From the NCBI RefSeq assembly GCF_001613005.1, contig NZ_BDBN01000037.1, positions 1 through 64,000 of the forward strand: 64,000 bases of DNA, read 5' to 3'. Of the stretch, positions 51,937-59,262 are shown piece by piece. The notes under the pieces were generated by a model that searched no databases, was not told where the DNA came from, and was given only the letters and a program-made list of their open reading frames with translations. Within the stretch, counting starts at the first letter, position 1; the number at the start of each line of letters is the position of its first letter. The translations under genes and the position numbers were made by a program. The stretch comes from Nocardia nova NBRC 15556. Its GTDB lineage: Bacteria > Actinomycetota > Actinomycetes > Mycobacteriales > Mycobacteriaceae.

Positions 51937-52826
51937 CGCTGTGCCGCCCTGGCCGCGGGCGAGTGTGCGAGGTAGCGCAACGCCGTGTCCATCGGGCCGA
52001 GCTGGGAGGGATGGAATCCCGGCCGCAGGTAGCGCGGGATCTCGGTGAAGAACGTCGTCCAGCTCGGGATCACCTTGCGACGGGTCGCGCTGACGAATTG
52101 CCATCCCCAGAACCGGCCCTTGTCGGGCGATGGGTCCTTGCGATACATGTACGCGGCCGACAGCACGAACAGCGGCAGCAGCGTCGCACTCGCGACCAGC
52201 GCCGTCCGCGCTTTGCGGGCGTAGCTGCCGTCGACGTGCATGAACGCGTCGTACACGACGCTGCGGTGCTCCACCTCTTCGGCGCCGTGCCAGCGCACCA
52301 GATCGAGCATGGCCGGATGCATACCCTTCCGCTCGAGCACCTCGGCGTTGAGCAACCATTCGCCGAATACGGCGGTGTAATGCTCCATGCCGGCGAACAG
52401 TCCGAGCCGTTCCTTGAGCCATTCCTCCTTGGCGCGGCCGGTCAGTCCGTGGTCGCCGAGGATGCGATCGACGGCCCAGCCGATCGCGCCGACGTAGGAG
52501 TCGACGTCCAGCCCGATCGACTGCAGGTGCGTGCGAGCGGCCTCGTGGGTAGCGGCATGCATGGTCTCCTGTCCGACGAATCCGGTCACCTCCTCGCGGA
52601 GCCGTTCGTCGTCGATGTAGGGCAACGACTCGGCGAGGGCCTGGGCCATCGCCCGCTCACCTTCCGGCAGCAGCAGGTGCATCACGTTGACGATGTGGGT
52701 GGCCAGCGCCTCACCGGGGATGTAGTGCATGGGCACGGTGGCGAAGTCGAAGTGCACGTCGCGCGCGTTGATCGCATGCGCCTCGTCGCGGTAGGGGCGC
52801 CTCGTCGCGCCAGCTGTCGAAGCCAT
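51933..52826 (-). CDS. Metal-dependent hydrolase family PF10118 (di-iron-like)
   Basis: The 297-residue helical protein matches the 'predicted metal-dependent hydrolase' family: GEALATHIVNVMHLLLPEGERAMAQALAESLP, FVGQETMHAATHE, GMEHYTAVFGEWLL and WHGAEEVEHRSVVYDAF. The spaced Glu and ExxH pairs (ETMH, EHYT, EEVEH) look like a di-iron carboxylate site, so an oxygenase role is as likely as hydrolysis. It heads the operon beside a 2Fe-2S reductase and faces the TetR gene across two operators. Confidence 0.87.
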   Translation of the reverse strand: MASTAGATRRPYRDEAHAINARDVHFDFATVPMHYIPGEALATHIVNVMHLLLPEGERAMAQALAESLPYIDDERLREEVTGFVGQETMHAATHEAARTHLQSIGLDVDSYVGAIGWAVDRILGDHGLTGRAKEEWLKERLGLFAGMEHYTAVFGEWLLNAEVLERKGMHPAMLDLVRWHGAEEVEHRSVVYDAFMHVDGSYARKARTALVASATLLPLFVLSAAYMYRKDPSPDKGRFWGWQFVSATRRKVIPSWTTFFTEIPRYLRPGFHPSQLGPMDTALRYLAHSPAARAAQR

Positions 52827-52840
52827 ACACGGAACGTACA

Positions 52841-52894
52841 GCGCAACATTTTCTATTGCAATGTTGCGCGCAACATTTTTCTCGAGAATGTTGC
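52841..52894. promoter_or_regulatory. Two tandem TetR operators
   Basis: GCAACATT-N9-AATGTTGC occurs twice, at 52843-52867 and 52870-52894, exactly 27 bases apart; the first has 10-base arms (52841-52850, 52860-52869). They fill the space between the divergent hydrolase and TetR genes. Confidence 0.88.
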
Positions 52895-52925
52895 AAAGGG
52901 TGGTCCCTCTGTTAGCGTGGACAGT

Positions 52926-53540
52926 GTGATCAGCGCGTCGAAAACGGCCTCTACCCGGGACAATGTCGCCGATGGCGTGGAAGCGCGCATCCTCGACGCG
53001 GCATTGGTCCGGTTCCAGAAGGTCGGCGTCAAGAAGACCACCATCGAGGACATCGCCCGCGAAGCGGGCGTCGACCGGGTCACGGTCTACCGGCGCATGG
53101 GCTCCCGCGACGACGTGGTGCAGGCGGTGGTGAACCGCGAAGTCACCGCCGTGCTCACCGATGTCGCCGAGATTCCCGAGCGCCATGACACCGTCGAGGA
53201 CCTCGTGACCGACGTCTTCGTCACCGTCCTCACCCGCTGGCGGACCAACCCGCTCGTCGAGCGCATGATGGCCCTCGAGCCGGAGCGGGTCATCATGAAG
53301 CTGACCGCCGAGGGCGCCACGACCTTCGCCATGTGCGTCTCCGCGACGGCGGCGGTCTTGCAGCGCGCGGTGGATCGTGGGCTACTGCCCGACGCGCCCG
53401 ACCTGCTCACCCGCGCCGAATTGCTCTGCCGCATAGTGCATTCCCTCATCCTCGCGCCGTACTGTGCCGGAGAATTCCACAACGACGAAGACCTGGCCGC
53501 CTTCGCTCGCGTCTACCTGATCCCGCTCGTCAAGGGGTGA
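52926..53540 (+). CDS. TetR-family regulator of the monooxygenase operon
   Basis: The roughly 204-residue protein has a TetR HTH (EARILDAALVRFQKVGVKKTTIEDIAREAGVDRVTVYRRMGSRDDVV, over residues 19-65). No Shine-Dalgarno is near the GTG at 52926 (GTG 52917 also in frame); a TAGCGT at 52913-52918 could be a -10, giving a leaderless message. It is divergent to the five-gene operon, with the tandem operators between, so it should repress both directions until a ligand, perhaps a ketone or fatty substrate, is bound. Confidence 0.92.
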   Translation: MISASKTASTRDNVADGVEARILDAALVRFQKVGVKKTTIEDIAREAGVDRVTVYRRMGSRDDVVQAVVNREVTAVLTDVAEIPERHDTVEDLVTDVFVTVLTRWRTNPLVERMMALEPERVIMKLTAEGATTFAMCVSATAAVLQRAVDRGLLPDAPDLLTRAELLCRIVHSLILAPYCAGEFHNDEDLAAFARVYLIPLVKG

Positions 53541-53568
53541 GCGAGGCCGCCACGGTAAGAGTGTCACG

Positions 53569-53604
53569 GCCGAGGGCCGCACGATCGCTCGTGCGGCCCT
53601 CGGC
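53569..53604. terminator. Repeat-family terminator hairpin, copy 3
   Basis: GCCGAGGGCCGCACGA (53569-53584) pairs perfectly with its complement (53589-53604) over a TCGC loop, between the convergent TetR and metallo-beta-lactamase genes. The core is identical to those at 44691 and 46991. Confidence 0.85.
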
Positions 53605-53631
53605 GCGTATATGACTGTGCGGCAGTGATTT

Positions 53632-54252
53632 TCAGTGACCGCGTTTGATCCATTCCGACAGGTGCGGCGCCTCCGTGCCGATGGTGGTGGAGTCGCCGTG
53701 TCCGGTCAGTACCGTGGTATCCGCGGGCAGATTCAGCAGGCGGGTGCGGATGGATTCGATGATCGTGGGGAAGCTGGAGAACGATCGACCCGTCGCGCCG
53801 GGTCCGCCTTGGAACAGGGTGTCACCGGTGAAGACCGTCTTCTCCGAGGCCAGGTACAGGCTCACCGCGCCGGGGGAGTGGCCCGGTGTGTGCAGAACCT
53901 CGATCTCGCTGCCCGCCACCGGAATTCGCTCCCGATCGTGCAGCGGTTCGTAGCGGGTGTCGGGATAGAGGGCACTCCACAGCACCTCGTCGGCCGGATG
54001 CAGCCGGATCGGGGCGCGCAGCGCCTCGGCCAGTTCGGTGGCCACGTTGATGTGGTCGTTGTGGGCGTGGGTGCAGACGATCGCGCGCACCGTGCGATCG
54101 CCGACGGCCGCGATGATCGGCTCGGCCTGGTGGGCGGCATCGATCACAACGGCCTCACGGTCGTCGCCGACGACCCAGACATTGTTGTCGACATCCCAGC
54201 TGCCGCCGTCCAATTCGAACTTTCCGGAGGTGACGACGCGGTCGATCCTCAC
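53632..54252 (-). CDS. Metallo-beta-lactamase-fold hydrolase, Rv2260-like
   Basis: The 206-residue protein has the zinc motif CTHAHNDHIN (HxHxDH), HTPGHSPGAVSLY and FTGDTLFQGGPGATGRS, as in glyoxalase II-like hydrolases. Its gene follows mscR with a 4-base overlap, as Rv2260 follows Rv2259 in M. tuberculosis. It probably hydrolyses the mycothiol thioester or related product of MscR. GTG start. Confidence 0.93.
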   Translation of the reverse strand: MRIDRVVTSGKFELDGGSWDVDNNVWVVGDDREAVVIDAAHQAEPIIAAVGDRTVRAIVCTHAHNDHINVATELAEALRAPIRLHPADEVLWSALYPDTRYEPLHDRERIPVAGSEIEVLHTPGHSPGAVSLYLASEKTVFTGDTLFQGGPGATGRSFSSFPTIIESIRTRLLNLPADTTVLTGHGDSTTIGTEAPHLSEWIKRGH

Positions 54253-55331
54253 AACGTCACCACCGATCGCAGCACGTCACCGTGATGCATGGTGGTGAAC
54301 GCCTGCTCGACCTGGTCGAGGGCCACGTGCTCGCTCACGAACCGCTCCAGCGGCAGCCGTCCCTGGCGGTAGAGGTCGAGCAGCATCGGGAAGTCGCGTT
54401 CCGGCAGGCAGTCGCCGTACCAGGAGGACTTCAGCGAGCCGCCGTGCGAGAAGAAGTCGATCAGCGGCATCTCCAGCTGCATATCCGGCGTCGGCACGCC
54501 GACCAGCACCACCGTGCCGGCCAGATCGCGCGCGTAGAAGGCCTGCTTCCAGGTTTCCGGCCGCCCGACCGCGTCGATCACCACGTCGGCGCCGAAACCG
54601 CCGGTCAATTCCTGCACCCGCTCGACCACGTCATCACCGGCCTCGAGGGTGTGGGTGGCGCCGAGTTCCTTGGCCCACTCCAGCTTTCGCGGATCGCGGT
54701 CGATGGCGATGATGGTGGTTGCGCCCGCCAGCCGGGCCCCCGCGATCGCGGCGTCACCGACGCCGCCGCAGCCGATGACCGCGACCGAATCGCCGTAGCT
54801 CACCCCGCCGGTGTTGATCGCCGCCCCCAGTCCGGCCATCACGCCGCAGCCGAGCAGTCCGGCCACGGCGGGATCGGTCTCCGGGTCGATCACGGTGCAC
54901 TGTCCCTCGTGCACCAGGGTCTTGTCGGCGAAGGCGCCGATGCCCAGAGCCGGGGTCAGCTCGGTTCCGTCGGCCAGCGTCATCGGCTTGCTCGCGTTGT
55001 GGGTGTCGAAGCAGTACCACGGCTTGCCGCGCTTGCAGGCCCGGCACTGGCCGCACACCGCGCGCCAGTTCAGCAGCACGTGGTCGCCGGGCTGGACGTG
55101 GGTGACGGCGTCGCCGACCGTTTCCACCACGCCGGCCGCCTCGTGGCCGAGCAGGAAGGGGAATTCGTCGTTGATGCCGCCCTCGCGGTAGGTCAGATCG
55201 GTATGGCACACCCCGCAGGCCTGCACCCGCACCACCACGTCGTGCGGGCCCGGATCGGGGATGACGATATCGACGATCTCGACCGGGGCGCCCACACTGC
55301 GGGCGATGACGCCGCGAACCTTCTGGGACAT
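54249..55331 (-). CDS. mscR: S-nitrosomycothiol reductase / mycothiol-dependent formaldehyde dehydrogenase
   Basis: The 360-residue zinc alcohol dehydrogenase matches MscR (Rv2259): VRGVIARSVGAPVEIV, CGVCHTDLTYREGGINDEFPFLLGHEAAG, structural zinc cysteines in CGQCRACKRGKPWYC, GLLGCGVMAGLGAAINTGGV, IGCGGVGDAAIAGARLAGA. It oxidises S-hydroxymethyl-mycothiol (formaldehyde detoxification) and reduces S-nitrosomycothiol. Presence supports a mycothiol-producing actinobacterium. It is coupled to the downstream metallo-beta-lactamase gene. Confidence 0.95.
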   Translation of the reverse strand: MSQKVRGVIARSVGAPVEIVDIVIPDPGPHDVVVRVQACGVCHTDLTYREGGINDEFPFLLGHEAAGVVETVGDAVTHVQPGDHVLLNWRAVCGQCRACKRGKPWYCFDTHNASKPMTLADGTELTPALGIGAFADKTLVHEGQCTVIDPETDPAVAGLLGCGVMAGLGAAINTGGVSYGDSVAVIGCGGVGDAAIAGARLAGATTIIAIDRDPRKLEWAKELGATHTLEAGDDVVERVQELTGGFGADVVIDAVGRPETWKQAFYARDLAGTVVLVGVPTPDMQLEMPLIDFFSHGGSLKSSWYGDCLPERDFPMLLDLYRQGRLPLERFVSEHVALDQVEQAFTTMHHGDVLRSVVTL

Positions 55332-55399
55332 GGAATCTCCTTTACGCGTCGAGGGTGCCGGTTCACCTATGGGTCAGTGTATGCCCGCCCCCAAGATCT

Positions 55400-55413
55400 C
55401 GGACAGGTGTCCG
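55400..55413. promoter_or_regulatory. Short palindrome upstream of mscR
   Basis: CGGACAGGTGTCCG is symmetrical apart from its 2-base centre, 69 bases upstream of mscR. It may be an operator; no regulator is adjacent. Confidence 0.35.
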
Positions 55414-55461
55414 GACTGTAGTTCGGTTTGCGGATTCGTGGCCGCATGAGACGCCCGGCGG

Positions 55462-55746
55462 TCAGGAGGCGAATCGACGCCGGAACTCCTCGCTCACCGC
55501 GCACCACAGGGGGTGGTATTCCGGCAGGAGTGAATGGGCCTGCGCGAGCGTCGGCGTGACGGTGAACATCACCCCGTCGCAGGAGTAGGGGGTGGCCGCG
55601 TGGTGCGTGAAACGTGCGGTATCGATGGGTGTTTCGCGATCGGCGAGGTGGGTGATCTCGATTCGGCCGTGGTCGCCGACCCGCCACCACACCGACGATG
55701 GGCCGGCCGCCGTGCGAAAGTGTTGGTTATTCCCGGTATCGGTCAC
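55462..55746 (-). CDS. Small protein of unknown function
   Basis: A 94-residue frame with no recognised domain. It is rich in His and Trp (SSVWWRVGDHGRIEITHL, FTHHAATPYSCDGVMF) and has two Cys. It overlaps the upstream small membrane-protein gene by 20 bases on the same strand, so the small genes at 55.5-56.0 kb probably form one operon divergent to the HTH gene. Normal codon bias supports it as real. Confidence 0.6.
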   Translation of the reverse strand: MTDTGNNQHFRTAAGPSSVWWRVGDHGRIEITHLADRETPIDTARFTHHAATPYSCDGVMFTVTPTLAQAHSLLPEYHPLWCAVSEEFRRRFAS

Positions 55747-55906
55747 GGTATTTCGCCTTTCGCGCTCGGTCTTCGTCGGCGATGCGGTCGAGAATGGCGC
55801 GCACCGAATATCGTGTGTCCGGCTTGGAGATCTGCTCGGGCCAGAACACCGCGAGCACGATGACCGTCAGCGGAATACTGATCAGCAGAACGAATTCCCA
55901 GAACAT
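55727..55906 (-). CDS. Small single-pass membrane protein
   Basis: The 59-residue product has one N-terminal membrane helix (MFWEFVLLISIPLTVIVLAV, residues 1-20) followed by a charged tail ending DRARKAKYRDRYRE. No known family. It overlaps the next gene and lies 5 bases after another small gene, forming a compact operon. A longer upstream start (55993) lacks support because it overlaps that gene. Confidence 0.55.
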   Translation of the reverse strand: MFWEFVLLISIPLTVIVLAVFWPEQISKPDTRYSVRAILDRIADEDRARKAKYRDRYRE

Positions 55907-55911
55907 CCGCG

Positions 55912-56046
55912 TCACTCCCGACCCGAATCCGGCACCAGGTGTTTTGCCTCGATGAGCCGCTGCTTCGCCTGCTGTTTGACCGGGCACACGCACAAAGCGC
56001 AGTCGATATGCAATTGCATGATGATGTGCGCGTAGGAGACGGTCAT
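55912..56046 (-). CDS. Small Cys-rich peptide
   Basis: A 44-residue frame (ATG 56046 to TGA 55912) encodes a peptide with a C-x2-C-x-C cluster (CALCVC) and the start MTVSYAHIIMQLH. It ends 5 bases before the small membrane-protein gene, and it faces the HTH gene across a 227-base divergent region. The cluster could bind metal. Its short length makes it uncertain. Confidence 0.4.
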   Translation of the reverse strand: MTVSYAHIIMQLHIDCALCVCPVKQQAKQRLIEAKHLVPDSGRE

Positions 56047-56214
56047 GATCGGCATTCGATCGTGGTTGAGCAGTCCCATGGTGGATACTTCCCCTGCGAT
56101 GTGAAAGTGGTTGTCAGCGTTGAGGTTGCATCGACTCGGCCGCGAGTTGTAGTCGAATGGTGGGGATTTCGGGTATCCGTTGCCGTACCGATTGTTTGAA
56201 CTCGTCTACCAGCA

Positions 56215-56239
56215 ACCTGTCCAGTGGGGACCTGTCCAG
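56215..56239. promoter_or_regulatory. Direct repeat upstream of the HTH gene
   Basis: ACCTGTCCAG occurs twice, at 56215-56224 and 56230-56239, 15 bases apart. The pair ends 34 bases before the HTH start and may be a regulator site. The rest of the 56047-56273 divergent region shows nothing else clear. Confidence 0.4.
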
Positions 56240-56273
56240 AAAGCCGGGACACAATCGATAGGGGAGCTAACGA

Positions 56274-57164
56274 ATGGGGTCAGGGAGCACACTCGCGCAA
56301 CGAGCGTTGGGGCGTGAACTGCGGCGGCTGCGAAATGCCAAGGGAATGGGACAATCCCAGGCCGCGCGCATCGCGGAAACGTCGCATCAGACCATCGGCC
56401 GCATCGAAGAGGGCCAGACGACGCGGATCACCAGCCTGCAAGTGAACGCACTGTGCGACAGCTATGGGGCGACCGATGAGGAGCGGCGCATCTGCCTGGA
56501 TCTGGTGAAGGAGATTCGCGCATCGCGAGAGGGGAAGGTGACGGCCAGCTGGTGGAGGGCGTATGCGGACGCGCAAACTACTGGATTCGACCACTATCTT
56601 GCCCTGGAGGATGCCGCCAACAAACTCACGATCTGGCAGTTGATGATCGTTCCTGGACTGCTGCAGACTCCTGAGTATCGCCGCGCTATAGCGTGGGCAG
56701 AATCGCCCGACCTGCCTTCCGAGCAACTGGAACGGCGCATTGAATGGCAGACGCATCGCCAAGAGCGATTGAAGGATCCGGAACTGCACATTGCCGCATT
56801 TCTGTCGGAGGCGGTCTTGCGTGATCAGGTCGGCGGGAAGGCTGTCATCGCGGGGCAGATTCGCCAACTGATCACGCTGTCCGAGCTCCCCAACATCGAC
56901 ATTCGGGTCACACCGTTCAGTGCGGGCCCGCACGTCGGGCGGTTCGCAGGATCGTTCACGATGGTGGAATTTCCAGTCCTCTCGGCCAATCTGGTGCCTC
57001 CTCCGATCGTCTACTCGGAGGGTTACGCAGGCGACCTCTATCTGGAACGAGAGACCGAGATCCGGCGATATCAACGAGTCGTACGCGAGATCACTCGTGT
57101 AGCGTTGGACGGGGTCGAGTCGAAGAAGTTGATGTCCGAAATCTGCAAGGAGCACAGCCGGTGA
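56274..57164 (+). CDS. XRE-type HTH regulator of the Scr1/DUF5753 family
   Basis: The 296-residue protein has an N-terminal XRE helix-turn-helix (RALGRELRRLRNAKGMGQSQAARIAETSHQTIGRIEEGQTTRI, residues 10-52) and the C-terminal DUF5753 domain (IWQLMIVPGLLQTPEYRRAI, RQERLKDPELHIAAFLSEAVLRDQVGG, NIDIRVTPFSAGPH, VYSEGYAGDLYLE). The family regulates development and secondary metabolism in actinobacteria and pairs with DUF397 proteins in toxin-antitoxin-like modules. Its stop overlaps the first DUF397 gene (GTGA). Confidence 0.95.
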   Translation: MGSGSTLAQRALGRELRRLRNAKGMGQSQAARIAETSHQTIGRIEEGQTTRITSLQVNALCDSYGATDEERRICLDLVKEIRASREGKVTASWWRAYADAQTTGFDHYLALEDAANKLTIWQLMIVPGLLQTPEYRRAIAWAESPDLPSEQLERRIEWQTHRQERLKDPELHIAAFLSEAVLRDQVGGKAVIAGQIRQLITLSELPNIDIRVTPFSAGPHVGRFAGSFTMVEFPVLSANLVPPPIVYSEGYAGDLYLERETEIRRYQRVVREITRVALDGVESKKLMSEICKEHSR

Positions 57165-57367
57165 GCACCAACGATCTCTCCACGGCGAAGTGGTTCAAGT
57201 CGAGTCGGTCCACTTCTACGAAGGACTGTGTCGAGGTGGCGTTCCTCGATGATGGTGTCGGCGTTCGTGATTCGAAGAACCCCACCGGCCCGGCCCTGAT
57301 CTTCACCCCCTCGGAGTGGTCCACGTTCACCTCAGGTGTGCAGCGCGGCCACTTCGATCGCGCGTGA
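57161..57367 (+). CDS. DUF397 protein, copy 1
   Basis: The 68-residue protein is a DUF397 member: AKWFKSSRSTSTKDCVEVAFLD, GVRDSKNPTGPALIFTPSEWSTF. It is coupled to the HTH gene by overlap. DUF397 proteins probably bind or antagonise the Scr1-type regulator. A near-duplicate follows after 20 bases. Confidence 0.93.
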   Translation: MSTNDLSTAKWFKSSRSTSTKDCVEVAFLDDGVGVRDSKNPTGPALIFTPSEWSTFTSGVQRGHFDRA

Positions 57368-57387
57368 CCAACCAAGGAGCGCACGCC

Positions 57388-57591
57388 ATGAGCAGCGATC
57401 TGCCCGCGGCGAAGTGGTTCAAATCAAGCCGCTCGGGAGCGAGCAAGGAGTGCGTCGAGGTGGCGTTCCTCGATGATGCTGTGGGCGTTCGCGATTCGAA
57501 GAATCCCACCGGCCCCGCGCTGTTGTTCACTCCCTCGGAGCGGTCCTTCTTCACCACCAGCGTCCAGCGCGGCCGGTTCGATCGGGCGTAG
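57388..57591 (+). CDS. DUF397 protein, copy 2
   Basis: The 67-residue protein is a tandem duplicate of the preceding gene, with roughly four residues in five the same. Differences cluster at the N-terminus (SGASKE for STSTKD) and near the C-terminus (RSFFTTSVQ for WSTFTSGVQ). AAGGAG lies 8 bases before the ATG. The duplication may give the HTH regulator two different partners. Confidence 0.93.
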   Translation: MSSDLPAAKWFKSSRSGASKECVEVAFLDDAVGVRDSKNPTGPALLFTPSERSFFTTSVQRGRFDRA

Positions 57592-57732
57592 CCCTCTCCG
57601 CTCATTACGGTCGAGATGCCCCGAAGTCCTTATCTCCCTTGAGCTTCGGTGGTTCTTGCGTATCTGTCGTCGCTGGCGGTGAGGGCGCACCTGGCGGGTG
57701 CCGCTCGATTGGGGCCCGGACGGTGATCTGTC

Positions 57733-57806
57733 TGAACTTTTCGTGCAAACCCCGCCCACATTGACGGAAACCCGCACATTTCCCCGAGGTTTGCACGGAA
57801 AGTTCA
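57733..57806. repeat. Inverted-repeat element E1
   Basis: A 74-base element has 22-base terminal arms with two mismatches: the left begins TGAACTTTTCGTGCAAACC (57733) and the right ends GGTTTGCACGGAAAGTTCA (57806). It lies 41 bases beyond the hydrolase stop. Interior and arms match those of E2 at 59119. It can fold as a long hairpin and might act as a terminator. The rest of 57592-57846 shows no gene. Confidence 0.75.
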
Positions 57807-57846
57807 GCCCTCTGGCGCAACGCAATTCGAATCGTGTCCGGTGTTC

Positions 57847-59043
57847 TCAGGTGAGATGCCGGTCGGCGAGGGCCCCAGCGGCGGCATCGGGCACGTATGT
57901 CGCACACGCGGTGATGAGAGCCCGGATCCCGTGAACGGTTTCGGTGGTCAGCGCGGCATGGCGCACCACGTCGAGTTCGTTGGCGACGGTGAGGAGTGCG
58001 AAGTCCGCGAGGTCGGTGCCGTCTACGGCGACCACCTCGCCGGTGAAGCGGTCGGTGAGCGGAAGTGGGGTGGTGCCGAGGTGGGGATAGGTCTCGGCTC
58101 GGTCGCACGCGCCGTAGCGGTAGACCAGCGCTTCCGCGTCGTGACCGATTGCCGCGCGCAGGCGTGATCGCCGGTCGGGTGGCAGCAGCGAATGTGGGAA
58201 GCCGTCCGTGCCGTAGGTGGCGTGGGTGAGTGCGGCCAGCCGAACCCGGGTACCTCCGCCGAGGTCGGCGACCAGCTGCCGCACCCGCTCGAGATGATCG
58301 CGGAGATCCCCACCGGGATGCGCCACCCGGGCCGCGCCGAGTTCGCGCAGCAGCGCCAGCGCCGGCCACGGTGTCGTGAGATCCGCGATCGTCCGCGCCA
58401 ACGCCTCCGGCTGATCGCGGGCGACCAGATGCCCGGTGCCCGGAATTCGGGTCACCGTGGCGTGCGGAGCCAGCTGGAGCAACCCGTCGGCCTCGACGTC
58501 GGTGAGCGATGAGCCCCGACCGGCACGGATCAGAAGGATGGGGATATCCAGTTGTGCGGTGATCTGTCGCAGCCGCGGGACGTGGGCCAAGACATCGTCG
58601 ATGAAGTCCGGGTAGACATTCGACAGGCCACCGGCATCGAGAAAGCGCCGCACTCGGCCCGCATCGAGATTGGGCACCACATCCACCAGCACCAGCCCCG
58701 TGACCTTGGCTCGGGTGCGCGGATCACCCAATGCCGCAACGGCGGAGAGCCCGCCCAGTGAGGCGCCGACGAGCACGCATCCGGGTTCCGCATCGACTAT
58801 CGCGGCAATATCGCCCCCGCACTCGTCCAGCCTCCTGAGTGACCCACCGCTGTCACCGTGCCCGCGCTGATCGAAAGCGACACACCGCAATCCGTCCTCG
58901 ACAAGTCGCTCCACGACGGGAGCCCACACCTGCCGCCGCTCACCCCCTGCATGCAGCAAGACAACCGTCGGCCCATCGCCGACCTCCTCCCCGTGCAGGT
59001 CCACGTCCGGACGGGCAATATGCCGCGCTCGCACCGCATCCAT
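57847..59043 (-). CDS. Alpha/beta hydrolase-DUF6817 fusion protein
   Basis: The 398-residue protein joins two domains. Residues 1-230 form an alpha/beta hydrolase (VVLLHAGGERRQVWAP, FDQRGHGDSGG, nucleophile region VLVGASLGGLSA, GTGHLVARDQPEAL with the His). Residues 232-385 resemble DUF6817 (LRELGAARVAHPGGDLRDHLERVRQLV, ALTHATYGTDGF, EALVYRYGACDR), whose His residues suggest a metal-bound phosphohydrolase-like site. It is flanked by the related elements E1 and E2. It stands alone on the minus strand. Confidence 0.85.
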   Translation of the reverse strand: MDAVRARHIARPDVDLHGEEVGDGPTVVLLHAGGERRQVWAPVVERLVEDGLRCVAFDQRGHGDSGGSLRRLDECGGDIAAIVDAEPGCVLVGASLGGLSAVAALGDPRTRAKVTGLVLVDVVPNLDAGRVRRFLDAGGLSNVYPDFIDDVLAHVPRLRQITAQLDIPILLIRAGRGSSLTDVEADGLLQLAPHATVTRIPGTGHLVARDQPEALARTIADLTTPWPALALLRELGAARVAHPGGDLRDHLERVRQLVADLGGGTRVRLAALTHATYGTDGFPHSLLPPDRRSRLRAAIGHDAEALVYRYGACDRAETYPHLGTTPLPLTDRFTGEVVAVDGTDLADFALLTVANELDVVRHAALTTETVHGIRALITACATYVPDAAAGALADRHLT

Positions 59044-59118
59044 GGTCTACCCCCGTGCGATAGTCAGGCCGTTCACGATAGTGCCTCGCCGCGATCCCCT
59101 CCGACCCCGCGTCCGGCT

Positions 59119-59262
59119 GAACTAATCGCGCAAACCTCGCCGACGATGACGGAAATCGCGCGCCGGCGGCCAGTTCCGCAAGGTCACCCTCGAACTGGGC
59201 GGGAAGAATCCGCAGATCGTCTTTCCCGACACATCTCGCCGCGGTTTGCACGATTAGTTCAC
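59119..59262. repeat. Inverted-repeat element E2 with aldehyde dehydrogenase fragment inside
   Basis: A 144-base element has 19-base terminal arms with one mismatch (59119-59137, TGAACTAATCGCGCAAACC; 59244-59262, GGTTTGCACGATTAGTTCA). Arms and the inner TGACGGAAA block match element E1. Between them lies an extra stretch of about 70 bases that encodes a 21-residue aldehyde dehydrogenase segment. A further 12-base copy of the right arm, GGTTTGCACGAT, is at 59436-59447. Confidence 0.75.

Noticed and set aside
56171..56176. SigF-type promoter (GGGTAT) before the HTH gene
   Set aside because: No GNNT element lies at the 14-17 base distance that fits the other sites, so I do not call it.
57733..59262. 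E1 and E2 as ends of one composite transposon carrying the hydrolase gene
   Set aside because: Each element already has its own pair of inverted ends, there is no transposase between them, and no target-site duplication is visible at either border.
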